Assembly: GCF_004798705.1 (NCBI RefSeq)
Contig: NZ_CP039290.1
Coordinates: 2,046,001 to 2,110,000 of the forward strand
Length of the DNA stretch: 64,000 nucleotides
Reading direction: 5' to 3'
From: Arthrobacter sp. PAMC25564
GTDB taxonomy: Bacteria; Actinomycetota; Actinomycetes; Actinomycetales; Micrococcaceae
The translations under genes were made by a program, and so were the position numbers. The notes below the pieces were generated by a model. It was not told the origin of the DNA and did not search any database. It worked only from the letters and a program-made list of their open reading frames with translations. Below are positions 8,702 through 16,808 of the stretch, piece by piece (positions within the stretch are counted from its first letter, which is position 1; every line of letters begins with the position of its first letter).

Positions 8702-9493
8702 CTAGTGGGTATGGACGCCGTCTTTGACGGCGTTGGGGAAGTTGCGGCGCATGGAAAACACGGCGGCCTTCAACTGTTTGTTCTTGTCGCCAGGAGGTAG
8801 CGATTCAAGGAATGCCGCAACCTCTGGGCTGTTGTCATCAGTCGCGCTCGTGTACATGTCGTAGTAGTTGTCCGGCAGATACCCCTTGGGATAGTCAGAC
8901 GCCTTCGATATGCGGACAACTGAACAATCACAGTCGCCGTGGAAAGCATCGCCCTTGCCGGTTCCGCGCCTGTCACCAGCCGACTGCTTGGAGTGAAAAA
9001 CTGCGTCCCGCGATGCCAGCACGAGGCAAAACGCACATGTCTTCGCGCCGGTCGGAACCCGAGCCCACGCAACACCTTCACGCTTGGCGTTGTAGGAGAC
9101 CGCATCCCGGCCCGGCTGCTTCACGTACTTATCAACAGCACTTAGCAGCCCGCCAAGCATCGACGCCGGGTCCGGGGTCCAGAGTTGGCCGGCAAGGTAT
9201 CGCACCTTGGACTCGACCGCCCCAGTAGGGATGCCGCCAGCCCCAGCCATCGCCCGGAACGCGCCGGACGCGCCGGATGCCGCCCGCATCTCTTCGTAGT
9301 AGTCCAGCGCCAGCGACTCGGCGACCGGCCCATACTCGGACACCAGCAACGGAACGAACTCAAGCAGCGCATCCCGCACCGCTTCAGGCTTGGCAAGGTC
9401 CAGTGTTCCGAAGAACCCCGCAAGCTCATCGCGGACCAGCTTCGACAGCCCGGCATTAGCGGCACGGAACTGCTCAATGACCGGATCGGCCAT
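8702..9493 (-). CDS. MuF-like head morphogenesis protein
   Basis: 263 residues between portal and scaffold. The C-terminal half shows TKTCAFC-like sequence (GAKTCAFCLVLASRDAVF) and FHGDCDCSVV, the cysteine/histidine pattern of MuF proteins that enter the head with DNA. The N-terminal half is helical. It starts with an ATG at 9493, 3 bases from the portal stop. No toxin domain is fused to it. Confidence 0.82.
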   Translation of the reverse strand: MADPVIEQFRAANAGLSKLVRDELAGFFGTLDLAKPEAVRDALLEFVPLLVSEYGPVAESLALDYYEEMRAASGASGAFRAMAGAGGIPTGAVESKVRYLAGQLWTPDPASMLGGLLSAVDKYVKQPGRDAVSYNAKREGVAWARVPTGAKTCAFCLVLASRDAVFHSKQSAGDRRGTGKGDAFHGDCDCSVVRISKASDYPKGYLPDNYYDMYTSATDDNSPEVAAFLESLPPGDKNKQLKAAVFSMRRNFPNAVKDGVHTH

Positions 9494-9495
9494 GG

Positions 9496-10920
9496 CTAAC
9501 CGCCAGCACTAAACACGGGAGCAGGGGAAGCCTTCGAGGCCGCCACCAGCGCGTCAAGTCGCTGCCCGGCCTGTGCGCGCTTCACATAGGCAAGGTTCCG
9601 TTCAATCTGCGACTTCGACAGCCCATATTCCTCCATGGCAACCTCAGGATCACCATTCGGAAACGCCGTCGTGTACTTCAACGCCGCATCAGCACGCGCC
9701 GCACGAGTAGGTGTGCCAGCATTCGCAAAATGCGCCGAAAGTCCACGCAACTCAGCAGCCATGGCATCCGTGACACCGCCATACTTCACAGCAAGGACCG
9801 TGCGCGCCAACTTCTCATGGGCGATCTTGTAACCCAGATCGACCTCATGCTCAACCATTGCGATCATGTCCGACTCAGACGCCAGGATCGCATCAGCCGA
9901 CGACGGGTTGTCATGAATGATTCCCAGATAACCAACCGGGATCGACAACTCACTAGACACCATCAATCCGATGGTCCGCATCATCTCAGAGTGCGGCTGC
10001 ATAGACGCCTGCTGCAACTGCTTCAGGTCCGGGCGGACAAGCTTCTGCTCATCCTCATCGAACACGTCAGGCAGAGCCCACAAACCGCCCATGAGCGCGT
10101 CAAGCGGGGAAATGCGCTTACCGTCCGGGCCCGTAAAGTGCGCCTCGTCAGCGCCAAGCAGTGCCCGCTGCGGGGCACTGAAGAACTCGGCAGTGACTTC
10201 CTGCCGGAGCATCGTCCGCACACCCTTGTCGATGTAACCCATCAGCGGGCGCGTCACCCTGGAGCGACCGAACGGGCGGGACAGTGACCAACCCCAGATG
10301 TAAGGGATGCAAGGAATAAGACCCGAAGCATTAGGGATCTCGCTCGTAACCATCCAGCCATCACGGCCAGACTCAACACGCAACGTCAGGCCCGGAACGT
10401 ACAGCAGCGCCTTCAGCGGCGTGACCATCTCAAGAGCCAACGTCACACGGTTAGTCCGGGCGTCAACCTCCGCCGTCGCCTCAAGCGCCGTCCGAGCCGC
10501 CACAATCACATCAGGCTCACCCAGGGTGGTGTCACCCGGGGTCACGAAAACGAATGCCACCGAATGCTGCAAAGACGACTCAATCGCCATCCGCTCCACA
10601 GCGCTCAGATAGTTGTCCTCGAACGTCGCACTGATCTCATCGAGCAGGGTGGACGGGCGGGGAAGCGTAAAACCATCAGGACGGATCCGGGACGCCGGAA
10701 CCTTGATACCCTTCGAGGCCCAACCGATCGGCGTCTGAAAATCAATCATGTGCGGCGGAACCGAAAAGCCGATCCGATCCAGACGCTTCTTATCCTCCAC
10801 ATACGCCGCCCGCAGGTTATTACGGGAACCCTTGCGCCGGATCGTAGACAGCATCCGATAAAACGCCGCCGACTCATCAAACGAAAGCTTCCGAAGAATG
10901 TCAACAGCCATCAGCGCCAC
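9496..10920 (-). CDS. Portal protein
   Basis: 474 residues, the size of SPP1 gp6-type portals, directly after large terminase. It forms the dodecameric DNA channel of the procapsid. Recognisable stretches include SVAFVFVTPGDTTLGEPDVIV, GRSRVTRPLMGYIDKGVRTMLRQEV and ELSIPVGYLGIIHDNPSSADAI, the last typical of the crown helix region. The GTG at 10920 is two bases from the terminase stop. Confidence 0.9.
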   Translation of the reverse strand: MALMAVDILRKLSFDESAAFYRMLSTIRRKGSRNNLRAAYVEDKKRLDRIGFSVPPHMIDFQTPIGWASKGIKVPASRIRPDGFTLPRPSTLLDEISATFEDNYLSAVERMAIESSLQHSVAFVFVTPGDTTLGEPDVIVAARTALEATAEVDARTNRVTLALEMVTPLKALLYVPGLTLRVESGRDGWMVTSEIPNASGLIPCIPYIWGWSLSRPFGRSRVTRPLMGYIDKGVRTMLRQEVTAEFFSAPQRALLGADEAHFTGPDGKRISPLDALMGGLWALPDVFDEDEQKLVRPDLKQLQQASMQPHSEMMRTIGLMVSSELSIPVGYLGIIHDNPSSADAILASESDMIAMVEHEVDLGYKIAHEKLARTVLAVKYGGVTDAMAAELRGLSAHFANAGTPTRAARADAALKYTTAFPNGDPEVAMEEYGLSKSQIERNLAYVKRAQAGQRLDALVAASKASPAPVFSAGG

Positions 10921-10922
10921 CC

Positions 10923-12437
10923 CTAACCAACAATTGCGTGTCGCTGCTTCCGCTCGGAAGCTTGGCGACGACGTTTAGCGAACTTGAGCGCACCGAAATG
11001 CGCGCACGTGATGGAAACAATGGGGGACAGGTCAACGTCAAGGCTCAGACGGTTCCACTTGAAAGAGCCCGGACGATTCTTGATCTGATCCTGCACAGTG
11101 TTCTTCGCGGAATGATCAAGATGCTCCTGCCCAAAGTGCGTGATTGCCGGGTGGCGCTCCACGGCCTCGCGCAGCATCACGCAGGCTTGGGAGTACTCAT
11201 TGGCATCCAGGATCCGAACAAGCATCTGCTTATTCTTCAGAGCGGCCTCGATGATCGGACGTGCCGGCGAATAAGCATCGACCACCACAGGAATACGGCG
11301 CTTAGCGCGCGTCCATAACCAATCCACAAGAGCAGTCGTGCCCGCCTCATCGAACGGGGCATCGGCAGCGAGCTCAAGATGCACGCCGCCAGTGTCCGAG
11401 AATGTGGCCACGCCGATAGAGACCTTTGTGCGCTCCGGATTCATGTCCACTCCGATAGCCGCGAGAGGCCACTCAGCGTCCGGGTTCTCGATGGCCAGTT
11501 CATCCCACTTTTGAGGAGTGAACGCGAGCTTGCCGATATCTGAAGGCGTCGGCCACATATTCAGCCGCTCCCGGGCAAAGGACCGCGGCGACATCCGGAA
11601 CTGCTCGCCCTCGACCGTGCGCAGCTTTATGCGGCCACCGAGAGCCGGGTTGCCGTCTGACCAGTTCTTGCGGTCGGCCGTGAAGATCCGAAGCTCTTGC
11701 TCGTCCATCTTGTCCACGTCACCGGCCGGGGAATGCTCAACCCATGCAGACCGCTTGTCAGCCCCAGTGATGGCAGCGTTTCGGACGCGGACGAAAGGCG
11801 CGCCACGATCAGACAGATACCGTGGCGGGGTGCCCATGTAGATGATGACAGGATCGCCAGACGGAGAGGCTGACGTGGTGGGCTCCAGGGCCTCCTGCTC
11901 ATCCTCTTCATACTCCTGCCCCTCATCAACCACGAGTACGTCAAAGGAGCTACCGCGGCCCGCGCCGCCAGTGCGTGCGCCGACCTCGATCAACCCGCCA
12001 TTGATTAGCTCAATGGCTTCCTGCCCGTTAGTCTTCCGAATCTCCTTGACCAGAGCATTCAGCTCCGGGAACTTCGCATACGGGTCATTGACCTTCGTGC
12101 CAAAGAAGTGCATGAGGCGCTTGAACGCCTTACGGGCAGAACTCAGCAGGTGCGACGTGTGCAGGATCTTGAGATTGAGGGCCACCATAAGGTAGAGCTC
12201 AACAATTTCCAGCGCTCCATTTTTACCGTTCTGCCTCGGGACACTCAGACCCCAAGTCGAAGAGCACCATCCCGAGTCGTCGGTGCGCAACCATGCGCGG
12301 ACCGCCTCAGCCTGCCAAGGGTCCGCAATGTGGTTGTAGCCCTCTGCAAACTCAAGCGCCCTGTCGGCATGAACCATGCTGTAACCGCGGGGTGATGGTG
12401 CGGTGTTGAATCGTGCAATCTGCGAACCGATCAGCAC
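10923..12437 (-). CDS. terL: Terminase large subunit
   Basis: 504 residues. The ATPase domain has the Walker A-like SVPRQNGKNG near residues 65-74 and Walker B VLVVDEGQEYEEDEQE near 168-180; the nuclease half has IGVDMNPERTKVSIGVAT, where the Asp is a likely metal ligand. It cuts concatemers and drives DNA into the portal. The start is GTG at 12437, just after the small subunit stop at 12448. Confidence 0.94.
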   Translation of the reverse strand: MLIGSQIARFNTAPSPRGYSMVHADRALEFAEGYNHIADPWQAEAVRAWLRTDDSGWCSSTWGLSVPRQNGKNGALEIVELYLMVALNLKILHTSHLLSSARKAFKRLMHFFGTKVNDPYAKFPELNALVKEIRKTNGQEAIELINGGLIEVGARTGGAGRGSSFDVLVVDEGQEYEEDEQEALEPTTSASPSGDPVIIYMGTPPRYLSDRGAPFVRVRNAAITGADKRSAWVEHSPAGDVDKMDEQELRIFTADRKNWSDGNPALGGRIKLRTVEGEQFRMSPRSFARERLNMWPTPSDIGKLAFTPQKWDELAIENPDAEWPLAAIGVDMNPERTKVSIGVATFSDTGGVHLELAADAPFDEAGTTALVDWLWTRAKRRIPVVVDAYSPARPIIEAALKNKQMLVRILDANEYSQACVMLREAVERHPAITHFGQEHLDHSAKNTVQDQIKNRPGSFKWNRLSLDVDLSPIVSITCAHFGALKFAKRRRQASERKQRHAIVG

Positions 12438-12447
12438 GACACATCAC

Positions 12448-12834
12448 CTACGCCTTTTGCTGTTGCATCAACCTCTGTAGCGGGGAGACGTTCGAGGGAA
12501 GGTTCGACGGGGCTGCCTGTGGTGCAGCCTTAGTATCGGCAGGGGCAAGCTTCGAGAGGATGCCGGCCAGTGCGGTGGCCTGCTGCCTGGCCTCAGCCAG
12601 CGGCGCTGCGAACTTCACTTCGACGATGTATGGCTCATCGTCACCACTTGGGAAGTCAAGCCGGAATTGCATCAGGTTCAGGACGCCCTTGCCCTGAATT
12701 ATGTTGTCCAGCTCGTCCAGGCGGTCAGCGGTGCGGGCCGCTTCGAGCACCAGCGCATTGCGCGGAATGTCGGTCGTTGCCATCGCCTGCCAGATCGCAG
12801 AGCCGCGCTCACCAAGGCCGAGAGGGGTGTCCAT
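12448..12834 (-). CDS. terS: Terminase small subunit
   Basis: 128 residues (MDTPLGLGERGSAIWQAMATTD), an opening pattern seen in many actinophage small terminases. A helical middle (RTADRLDELDNIIQGKG) and a Pro/Ala/Gln-rich tail follow. AGGAGG precedes the ATG at 12834. It recognises packaging sites and loads the large subunit. Confidence 0.8.
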   Translation of the reverse strand: MDTPLGLGERGSAIWQAMATTDIPRNALVLEAARTADRLDELDNIIQGKGVLNLMQFRLDFPSGDDEPYIVEVKFAAPLAEARQQATALAGILSKLAPADTKAAPQAAPSNLPSNVSPLQRLMQQQKA

Positions 12835-12923
12835 GCGTGGCCTCCTGTGACTCGGGGGGAGATTTTTAGCTATTGCCGAGGGAGCGAAGAAGGGGCGGCG
12901 GGGAGGATGCCCTCCGCACCCCC

Positions 12924-13598
12924 TCAGGCTGCCAGCGAGAGTGCCTCACGAGCCCTTGAGGCCAACTCATTCTCGTCCACGCTCAAGCTGTTGCCCCTTG
13001 CGCTATTGCACCATCTGTGAGCCAGCCTGAGGGCTTCCGGTGAGTGGTCCGGGGTTGCTTGATGCGACTGGGGCACGATGTGGTCCAGTGATGCGGCCCA
13101 GCTGTCTTGATGGTGGAGTGTTGCATCTACTGGCAGCAGACATAGTTGGCACGTCCATCTGTCGCGCTCGTATATTTCACGTCGGATGGATGGTGCGATG
13201 TAGAACGAGGAAACCGATCGGCAGGCTTTGTGCATTGGCCTTTCAGTGCCGCGAGGCATTGACTTCAACCTCTCGCCGCAGATTGAGCAGCGCGGCAGTT
13301 GACTCGGGTCATACCCGGTCTTCTTGCGTTTTGACCTTGTCGCCGGGTGAATCCCATCCTCGGCCGTCTTGCGCGCCGCATATCCTGCCACCGCAACCCG
13401 TTGGGCTTCGCGGCAGACATCGCATCGGCAGCCACCGCGATAGCCGGAGAGTCCGCAACTTCTTCCCGGCGTTAGCGTCCCACCCTGCCACTTCACACTG
13501 GGCTTCCCGCGGTCCTTGCACTTCGGTGAGCAGTAGATGTTCCTGGCCGTCTTCGGCTTGAACTGTTCCCCGCAGACGCGGCATGGCACAATGTTCAC
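12924..13598 (-). CDS. HNH endonuclease with zinc-binding cysteine clusters
   Basis: 224 residues from a GTG at 13598, chosen because AAGGAG lies five bases upstream; an ATG eight codons earlier lacks a site. The N-terminal part has three Cys pairs (CRVCG, YCSPKC, CRCDVC), a fourth CSICG follows, and the C-terminal HNH core reads RWTCQLCLLPVD then LDHIVP and WCNSARG. Probably a free-standing homing nuclease or a cofactor in packaging. It lies between another HNH gene and terminase, a common placement. Confidence 0.82.
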   Translation of the reverse strand: MNIVPCRVCGEQFKPKTARNIYCSPKCKDRGKPSVKWQGGTLTPGRSCGLSGYRGGCRCDVCREAQRVAVAGYAARKTAEDGIHPATRSKRKKTGYDPSQLPRCSICGERLKSMPRGTERPMHKACRSVSSFYIAPSIRREIYERDRWTCQLCLLPVDATLHHQDSWAASLDHIVPQSHQATPDHSPEALRLAHRWCNSARGNSLSVDENELASRAREALSLAA

Positions 13599-13670
13599 AT
13601 CGACTCCTTGAAAGTCGGTCATGCTCCCGGACTGTTAGCGCAGTCGCGGGAGCTCTCTATTTGGTTTTGC

Positions 13671-13976
13671 TCACCATTGCCGCGATGTCCGAAGCGGTTT
13701 CGCAGCCATCAAAACGGCTGTGCGTGGCGCTGGTCTGTTGCCCTTGGACTGGTTGCAGCGGCGACAACAAGCAATGGCGTTCTCTTCGACGTCTTGGCCG
13801 CCCCTGGCGTGGGGGATGATGTGGTCTACCTCGGCGCTATTGGGACGTAGCCCTTGCTGGTAGTTGAGCGTGACACCGCAGTATGGGCATTGCGTCCGCC
13901 CTTGTGCTTGGGCCTTGTGTAGGACCTTGGCGCGGAGCTTCTTCCACTGGGATGTTCCGGTGCGCGAGGTCGCCAT
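13671..13976 (-). CDS. Small HNH endonuclease
   Basis: 101 residues with a complete HNH core: CPYCGVTL, EVDHIIPHARGG and NAIACCRRCNQSKGNR. Such proteins next to terminase help nick DNA for packaging in HK97-like phages. ATG at 13976 with AGGAGG upstream. The window has two different HNH proteins side by side; the smaller one fits the packaging role best, and the larger may be a mobile homing enzyme. Confidence 0.88.
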   Translation of the reverse strand: MATSRTGTSQWKKLRAKVLHKAQAQGRTQCPYCGVTLNYQQGLRPNSAEVDHIIPHARGGQDVEENAIACCRRCNQSKGNRPAPRTAVLMAAKPLRTSRQW

Positions 13977-14056
13977 GCGTGACCTCCTGAAAGTCTGCGG
14001 TTGCGTCCGGCCCGGGGAATGCCAGCGTTCGTTCTTGGCCGCGTTTCGCCCAGCTC

Positions 14057-14185
14057 CTACGTGTCGGTCACTGGGTTACATCTGGTCTCTGGTTGTGCTT
14101 CCGGTTTGCCTGAGACGGTGGCCGGATTGGTTGCCTTGTCTTGCGGGTCGCGGAGACGAGTGAAGATGTGCTTGCCGACTTCCAA
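14057..14185 (-). CDS. Possible small phage protein (42 residues)
   Basis: A TTG at 14185 opens a frame reading EVGKHIFTRLRDPQDKATNP and ending CNPVTDT. Its composition looks protein-like, but there is no good ribosome site, so this is weak. It otherwise leaves about 240 bases between the HNH gene and tRNA-Tyr with no gene. A second overlapping frame (stop at 14068) is more Ser/Arg-rich and less likely. Confidence 0.3.
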   Translation of the reverse strand: MEVGKHIFTRLRDPQDKATNPATVSGKPEAQPETRCNPVTDT

Positions 14186-14222
14186 GGACTAGCAGTTGTT
14201 TCGGCCATGCTTAGGGCGCACG

Positions 14223-14295
14223 TGGCAGCAGTAGGAATCGAACCTACCGTGGACCGGTTTACAGCCAGCCCTGGCACCTTGCCTCTTCTACTGCC
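14223..14295 (-). tRNA. Phage tRNA-Tyr(GTA)
   Basis: 73 bases fold with a 7-bp acceptor stem (GGCAGTA with TGCTGCC), a perfect T arm (GTAGG-TTCGATT-CCTAC) and an anticodon stem-loop CTGTAAA giving anticodon GTA. The D arm is weak and the long variable arm of bacterial tRNA-Tyr is missing. No encoded CCA. It is about 90 bases from a second phage tRNA, in the same orientation. Confidence 0.75.
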
Positions 14296-14384
14296 GTGTG
14301 CCCCGGGCGGAAGAGCACCGGGGCTTGCGCGTCTCTCGACGTGGCGTTTTCATCACTCATATCGGGGGATCGTTTGTGTCCCCG

Positions 14385-14457
14385 CTGACCTATCAGGGGT
14401 CGAACCTGAAGCTTGCCGAGTAACAGTCGGCTGCTCTGCCAGTTGAGCTACAGGTCA
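14385..14457 (-). tRNA. Phage tRNA-Asn(GTT)
   Basis: A complete cloverleaf of 73 bases: acceptor TGACCTG with TAGGTCA, D stem GCTC/GAGC, anticodon stem GCCGA/TCGGC with loop CTGTTAC (anticodon GTT), T arm TCAGG-TTCGACC-CCTGA. No encoded CCA. It lies in the prophage late region between the early genes and terminase. Confidence 0.92.
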
Positions 14458-14462
14458 TTGTT

Positions 14463-14497
14463 GAGGCCCGCACCGTATGGGGGTCAGTGCGGGCCTC
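14463..14497 (-). terminator. Strong hairpin upstream of phage tRNA-Asn
   Basis: A perfect 11-bp stem (gaggcccgcac with gtgcgggcctc) enclosing 13 bases, immediately before the tRNA-Asn 5' end in the direction of transcription. There is no T run, so it may be a processing or insulating structure rather than a terminator. Confidence 0.5.
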
Positions 14498-14514
14498 GGT
14501 CTTTAAACACGAAA

Positions 14515-14534
14515 GGCCGATCCGAAGATCGACC
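14515..14534 (-). terminator. TTCG-loop hairpin ending the early operon
   Basis: On the minus strand GGTCGATC-TTCG-GATCGGCC forms an 8-bp stem with the very stable TTCG tetraloop, followed by TTTC. It lies 39 bases after the stop of the zinc-ribbon gene at 14573, so it probably ends or attenuates the early transcript before the tRNA and late genes. Confidence 0.6.
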
Positions 14535-14572
14535 TGATTTTGAAGCCACTTGTGACCTCGCCAAGACTTAGC

Positions 14573-15187
14573 TTAATTCACTCCTGCCACTTCGGCAACA
14601 TCACGATTCGGCGTGTCGGCTGCGGCCCTGAGCCACTTCAGGTTGTCGCCGTTCCATTCGGCGGCGCACCCGTCGCACTTGGCGGCCCACAGTACCGGCG
14701 GCGCGATGGCTTCGGCGTCGTCGTCCCAGTAGTGGACGGCGAGGCATGGCTCACGTTCGGGCCCATGGAACCGCTGACCACAGGCCGGGCATGGGATGGA
14801 TGGGCGCCACGGTGGCCGTTTGGATTCGAGCATGGCCCTGATGTCATCAATCCATTCGAGCGTGACGCGCTCCAGGTAGGGCTGCCATTCACTGGATGCA
14901 GCCACCGCCCATGCTTGGAGGAGTGCGACGAGCCCGCCGCGGTACTCGTTCCCGGTCATCTCGAAGTGTTCGCTGAGTGCCCGTCCCTTGATCTCGTTTT
15001 CGAGCTTCACGGCCTTGGCATTGACGATCATCCCGGCACCACCTGAGCCTCCGCCTTGTGCGCCGAGACTGGATCCGCTTGCAGCCCGCAGCTCAGCCAG
15101 CAGCGGCGGGGCTTTGATGAATGACCCATCGTCCGCCTGGGTCATGTGCTCGTTGGTCAGTTGGTGGACATGGTCACTGAGACTCAT
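14573..15187 (-). CDS. Actinophage early protein with C-terminal zinc ribbon
   Basis: 204 residues of unknown function, a type often seen after RusA in actinophages. The N-terminal half (MSLSDHVHQLTNEH, NEIKGRALSEHFE) is helical; the C-terminal part has two Cys pairs, CPACGQRF and CDGCAAEW, that could bind one zinc. The start overlaps the end of rusA by 14 bases. A DNA- or RNA-binding role is only a guess. Confidence 0.75.
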   Translation of the reverse strand: MSLSDHVHQLTNEHMTQADDGSFIKAPPLLAELRAASGSSLGAQGGGSGGAGMIVNAKAVKLENEIKGRALSEHFEMTGNEYRGGLVALLQAWAVAASSEWQPYLERVTLEWIDDIRAMLESKRPPWRPSIPCPACGQRFHGPEREPCLAVHYWDDDAEAIAPPVLWAAKCDGCAAEWNGDNLKWLRAAADTPNRDVAEVAGVN

Positions 15188-15581
15188 TGGCGCTCTCCGA
15201 TTTGGTAATGGTCACCATGACGCCGGGGCGCCCGTGGTAGGTCTTCTGTGCGGTGATGGATACGACCCGGGCGTCGTCGGTGATGACGCCGGCCAGGTGC
15301 CTGGTGGTCGACAACGAATCCAGGACGGCGCGGATCAGCTTGTCCAAATCCGGCTTGACTGCCGGGAGCGGCCAGCGTGGCCGTTTGGGTGGTGTGATAT
15401 GGAACACGAGATGAACCGTGATCGGCCCGTCCAGCGGCGGCCCAGTGTGTCGCGCCATGGTCCCGGCCCGGATCTTCAGCCGCCATTCCCGCAGCTTCGG
15501 GGTGACGGCGACGATGCGGCCGCGGTAGGCGTTCACGGACCCTTGCGGGACGGGCATGCCGGGGATGAATGCGTGGATCAT
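15174..15581 (-). CDS. RusA-like Holliday junction resolvase
   Basis: 135 residues. The RusA core is clear: KPDLDKLIRAVLDSL supplies two conserved acidic residues and VITDDARVVSITAQK the third. It resolves four-way junctions in replicated phage DNA. ATG at 15581, overlapping the previous stop as ATGA. It matches family length and the usual place at the end of the early operon. Confidence 0.9.
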   Translation of the reverse strand: MIHAFIPGMPVPQGSVNAYRGRIVAVTPKLREWRLKIRAGTMARHTGPPLDGPITVHLVFHITPPKRPRWPLPAVKPDLDKLIRAVLDSLSTTRHLAGVITDDARVVSITAQKTYHGRPGVMVTITKSESANESQ

Positions 15582-15772
15582 TGGTCGCCCCGAGTTTGAT
15601 GCTCGGCCAATATCAGCTCGTCCGGGCCGAACCAGAGCGGCACATCCTCAAGACCTGCGACATGGAACGGGAATTGCTGGCTGCCATCGAGGTCCACGAT
15701 GGTGCCGGCCTCGTCGAAGTACCGGCATGTGCGGGCGATGATGCGGACGGGATCCCCAAGTTTGAATTTCAT
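15578..15772 (-). CDS. Small phage protein, possibly SH3/KOW-like fold
   Basis: 64 residues (MKFKLGDPVRIIARTCRYFDEAGTIVDLDG). The opening F-LGD-V-I----Y---GTIV pattern is that of small beta-barrel proteins related to KOW/SH3 folds, often found in phage early operons. ATG at 15772 sharing one base with the upstream stop. Function unknown. Confidence 0.7.
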   Translation of the reverse strand: MKFKLGDPVRIIARTCRYFDEAGTIVDLDGSQQFPFHVAGLEDVPLWFGPDELILAEHQTRGDQ

Positions 15773-16161
15773 TACTCTCCTTCAATGACAGAAGCCGCAG
15801 CATCCGCTACGGCTTCGTGGTGTTTTCCGATGTGGGTTTGTGGGCGGATCCCGGCTTTGACGTCGGCCCAGCATGATCTGCAGGTGTGGGCGTCTTGGCC
15901 GATGTGGTCGGCGCATGGCTCGGGTTTGGAGAGGTGGGCCCGTGCTGCTGCGGGCCAGTGTGGTCCGGGGTGGAAGATCGGCGCCGGCGTCTTGCAGCTT
16001 GCCTCCATGGCCTTGGTGGTGGCGGCGATGGTCAGGGCGCCCAGGCTTGGGACGTCGCGGTGCTTGTCGATCAATGACACCAGCGAGGCAACACCCCAGT
16101 CCGGTCTGATTTCGTGGAGCAGGTAGGCGACAGCGCGGCTCTGCTGATCCGTGATGGTCAA
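15772..16161 (-). CDS. Hypothetical early phage protein, possible replication accessory
   Basis: 129 residues from a TTG at 16161, preceded by AAAGGA at a good distance. It has an N-terminal helical part (DQQSRAVAYLLHEIRPDWG, IDKHRDVPSLGAL) that resembles the short proteins lying next to Rep genes in actinophages and thought to load helicase, and a C-terminal Cys/His cluster (CADHIGQDAHTCRSCW, THIGKHH) that could bind zinc. Position after the Rep-like gene supports a replication link, not proven. Confidence 0.65.
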   Translation of the reverse strand: MTITDQQSRAVAYLLHEIRPDWGVASLVSLIDKHRDVPSLGALTIAATTKAMEASCKTPAPIFHPGPHWPAAARAHLSKPEPCADHIGQDAHTCRSCWADVKAGIRPQTHIGKHHEAVADAAASVIEGE

Positions 16162-16324
16162 TGGAAATTCCTTTCAGCCAAAAATCGCACAGCCTCGCAT
16201 CACCTAAGGCGATGATTGGTTGGAAACTATTTCCCCACCTCTTTGAAAAGCACCCCAACACAAAGGCGAGAGAGCCCACACGAGGTGAGTATTAAGTACT
16301 TGGTCTTGGTCTTGGACGATTTGA

Positions 16325-16359
16325 GGAACAGCGTTCGGAACGCTTTCGGAACGGCGTTC
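16325..16359. repeat. Three tandem 11-12 bp units downstream of the Rep-like gene
   Basis: The plus strand reads ggaacagcgttc, ggaacgctttc, ggaacggcgttc in direct succession. They lie in the 210-base interval between the Rep-like stop and the next start. They may be origin iterons, or the relic of a repetitive linker in the Rep coding frame, because the minus-strand frame stays open through them after the stop codon. Confidence 0.5.
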
Positions 16360-16371
16360 TGCTTGCGTTAC

Positions 16372-16707
16372 TTACTTGTTCTTGGTCTGCGATTCGATGA
16401 ACTTCGCTTTGCGTTCCGCGGCCTTCTCCTTGGCGGCTAGAACCTGTTCCTTGGTGCGCTGGTACTCGTCCCACGAGAGGAATTGGTAATCCTCGCCGTC
16501 AGACGCCCAGAAGCCCGTCCTGATGAGCTTGGCGGCCAGTTGCTTACCGCGGGGCCATGACTCTACGAACCAGAGAGGCACAGCGCCGTCCGTGAGGTAG
16601 TCGGTGCAGTAGGTGCCCGCGAGGGTCCAGAGGCCGATGGCTTCGAGACCGGCCGCCCTGGACTTCGGGTGCGAGTGCATCTTGTCGTCGGCGTTGAACC
16701 ACGCCAT
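16372..16707 (-). CDS. Rep-like replication protein, N-terminal domain only
   Basis: 111 residues from the ATG at 16707 (MAWFNADDKMHSHPKSRAAG), a pattern shared with the N-terminal winged-helix domain of actinophage replication-initiation proteins (AW---D--H-HPK----GLEAIGLW--AG-Y--DYLTDG). Family members usually carry a linker and more after this domain. Here a TAA follows QTKNK, but the same frame continues open for about 54 codons (VTQAERRSESVPNAVP...), so a longer protein may have been lost or may arise by readthrough. Confidence 0.72.
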   Translation of the reverse strand: MAWFNADDKMHSHPKSRAAGLEAIGLWTLAGTYCTDYLTDGAVPLWFVESWPRGKQLAAKLIRTGFWASDGEDYQFLSWDEYQRTKEQVLAAKEKAAERKAKFIESQTKNK

Positions 16708-16808
16708 TGCTAGTCCTTTCTTCGGGGAATCCTTGGGCCTGGCCATTGCCCGGCCCGATTGCGCCAGTCAGTGAGCACAAATTTCGGTGGGATGACTAGG
16801 CTTTCGCC

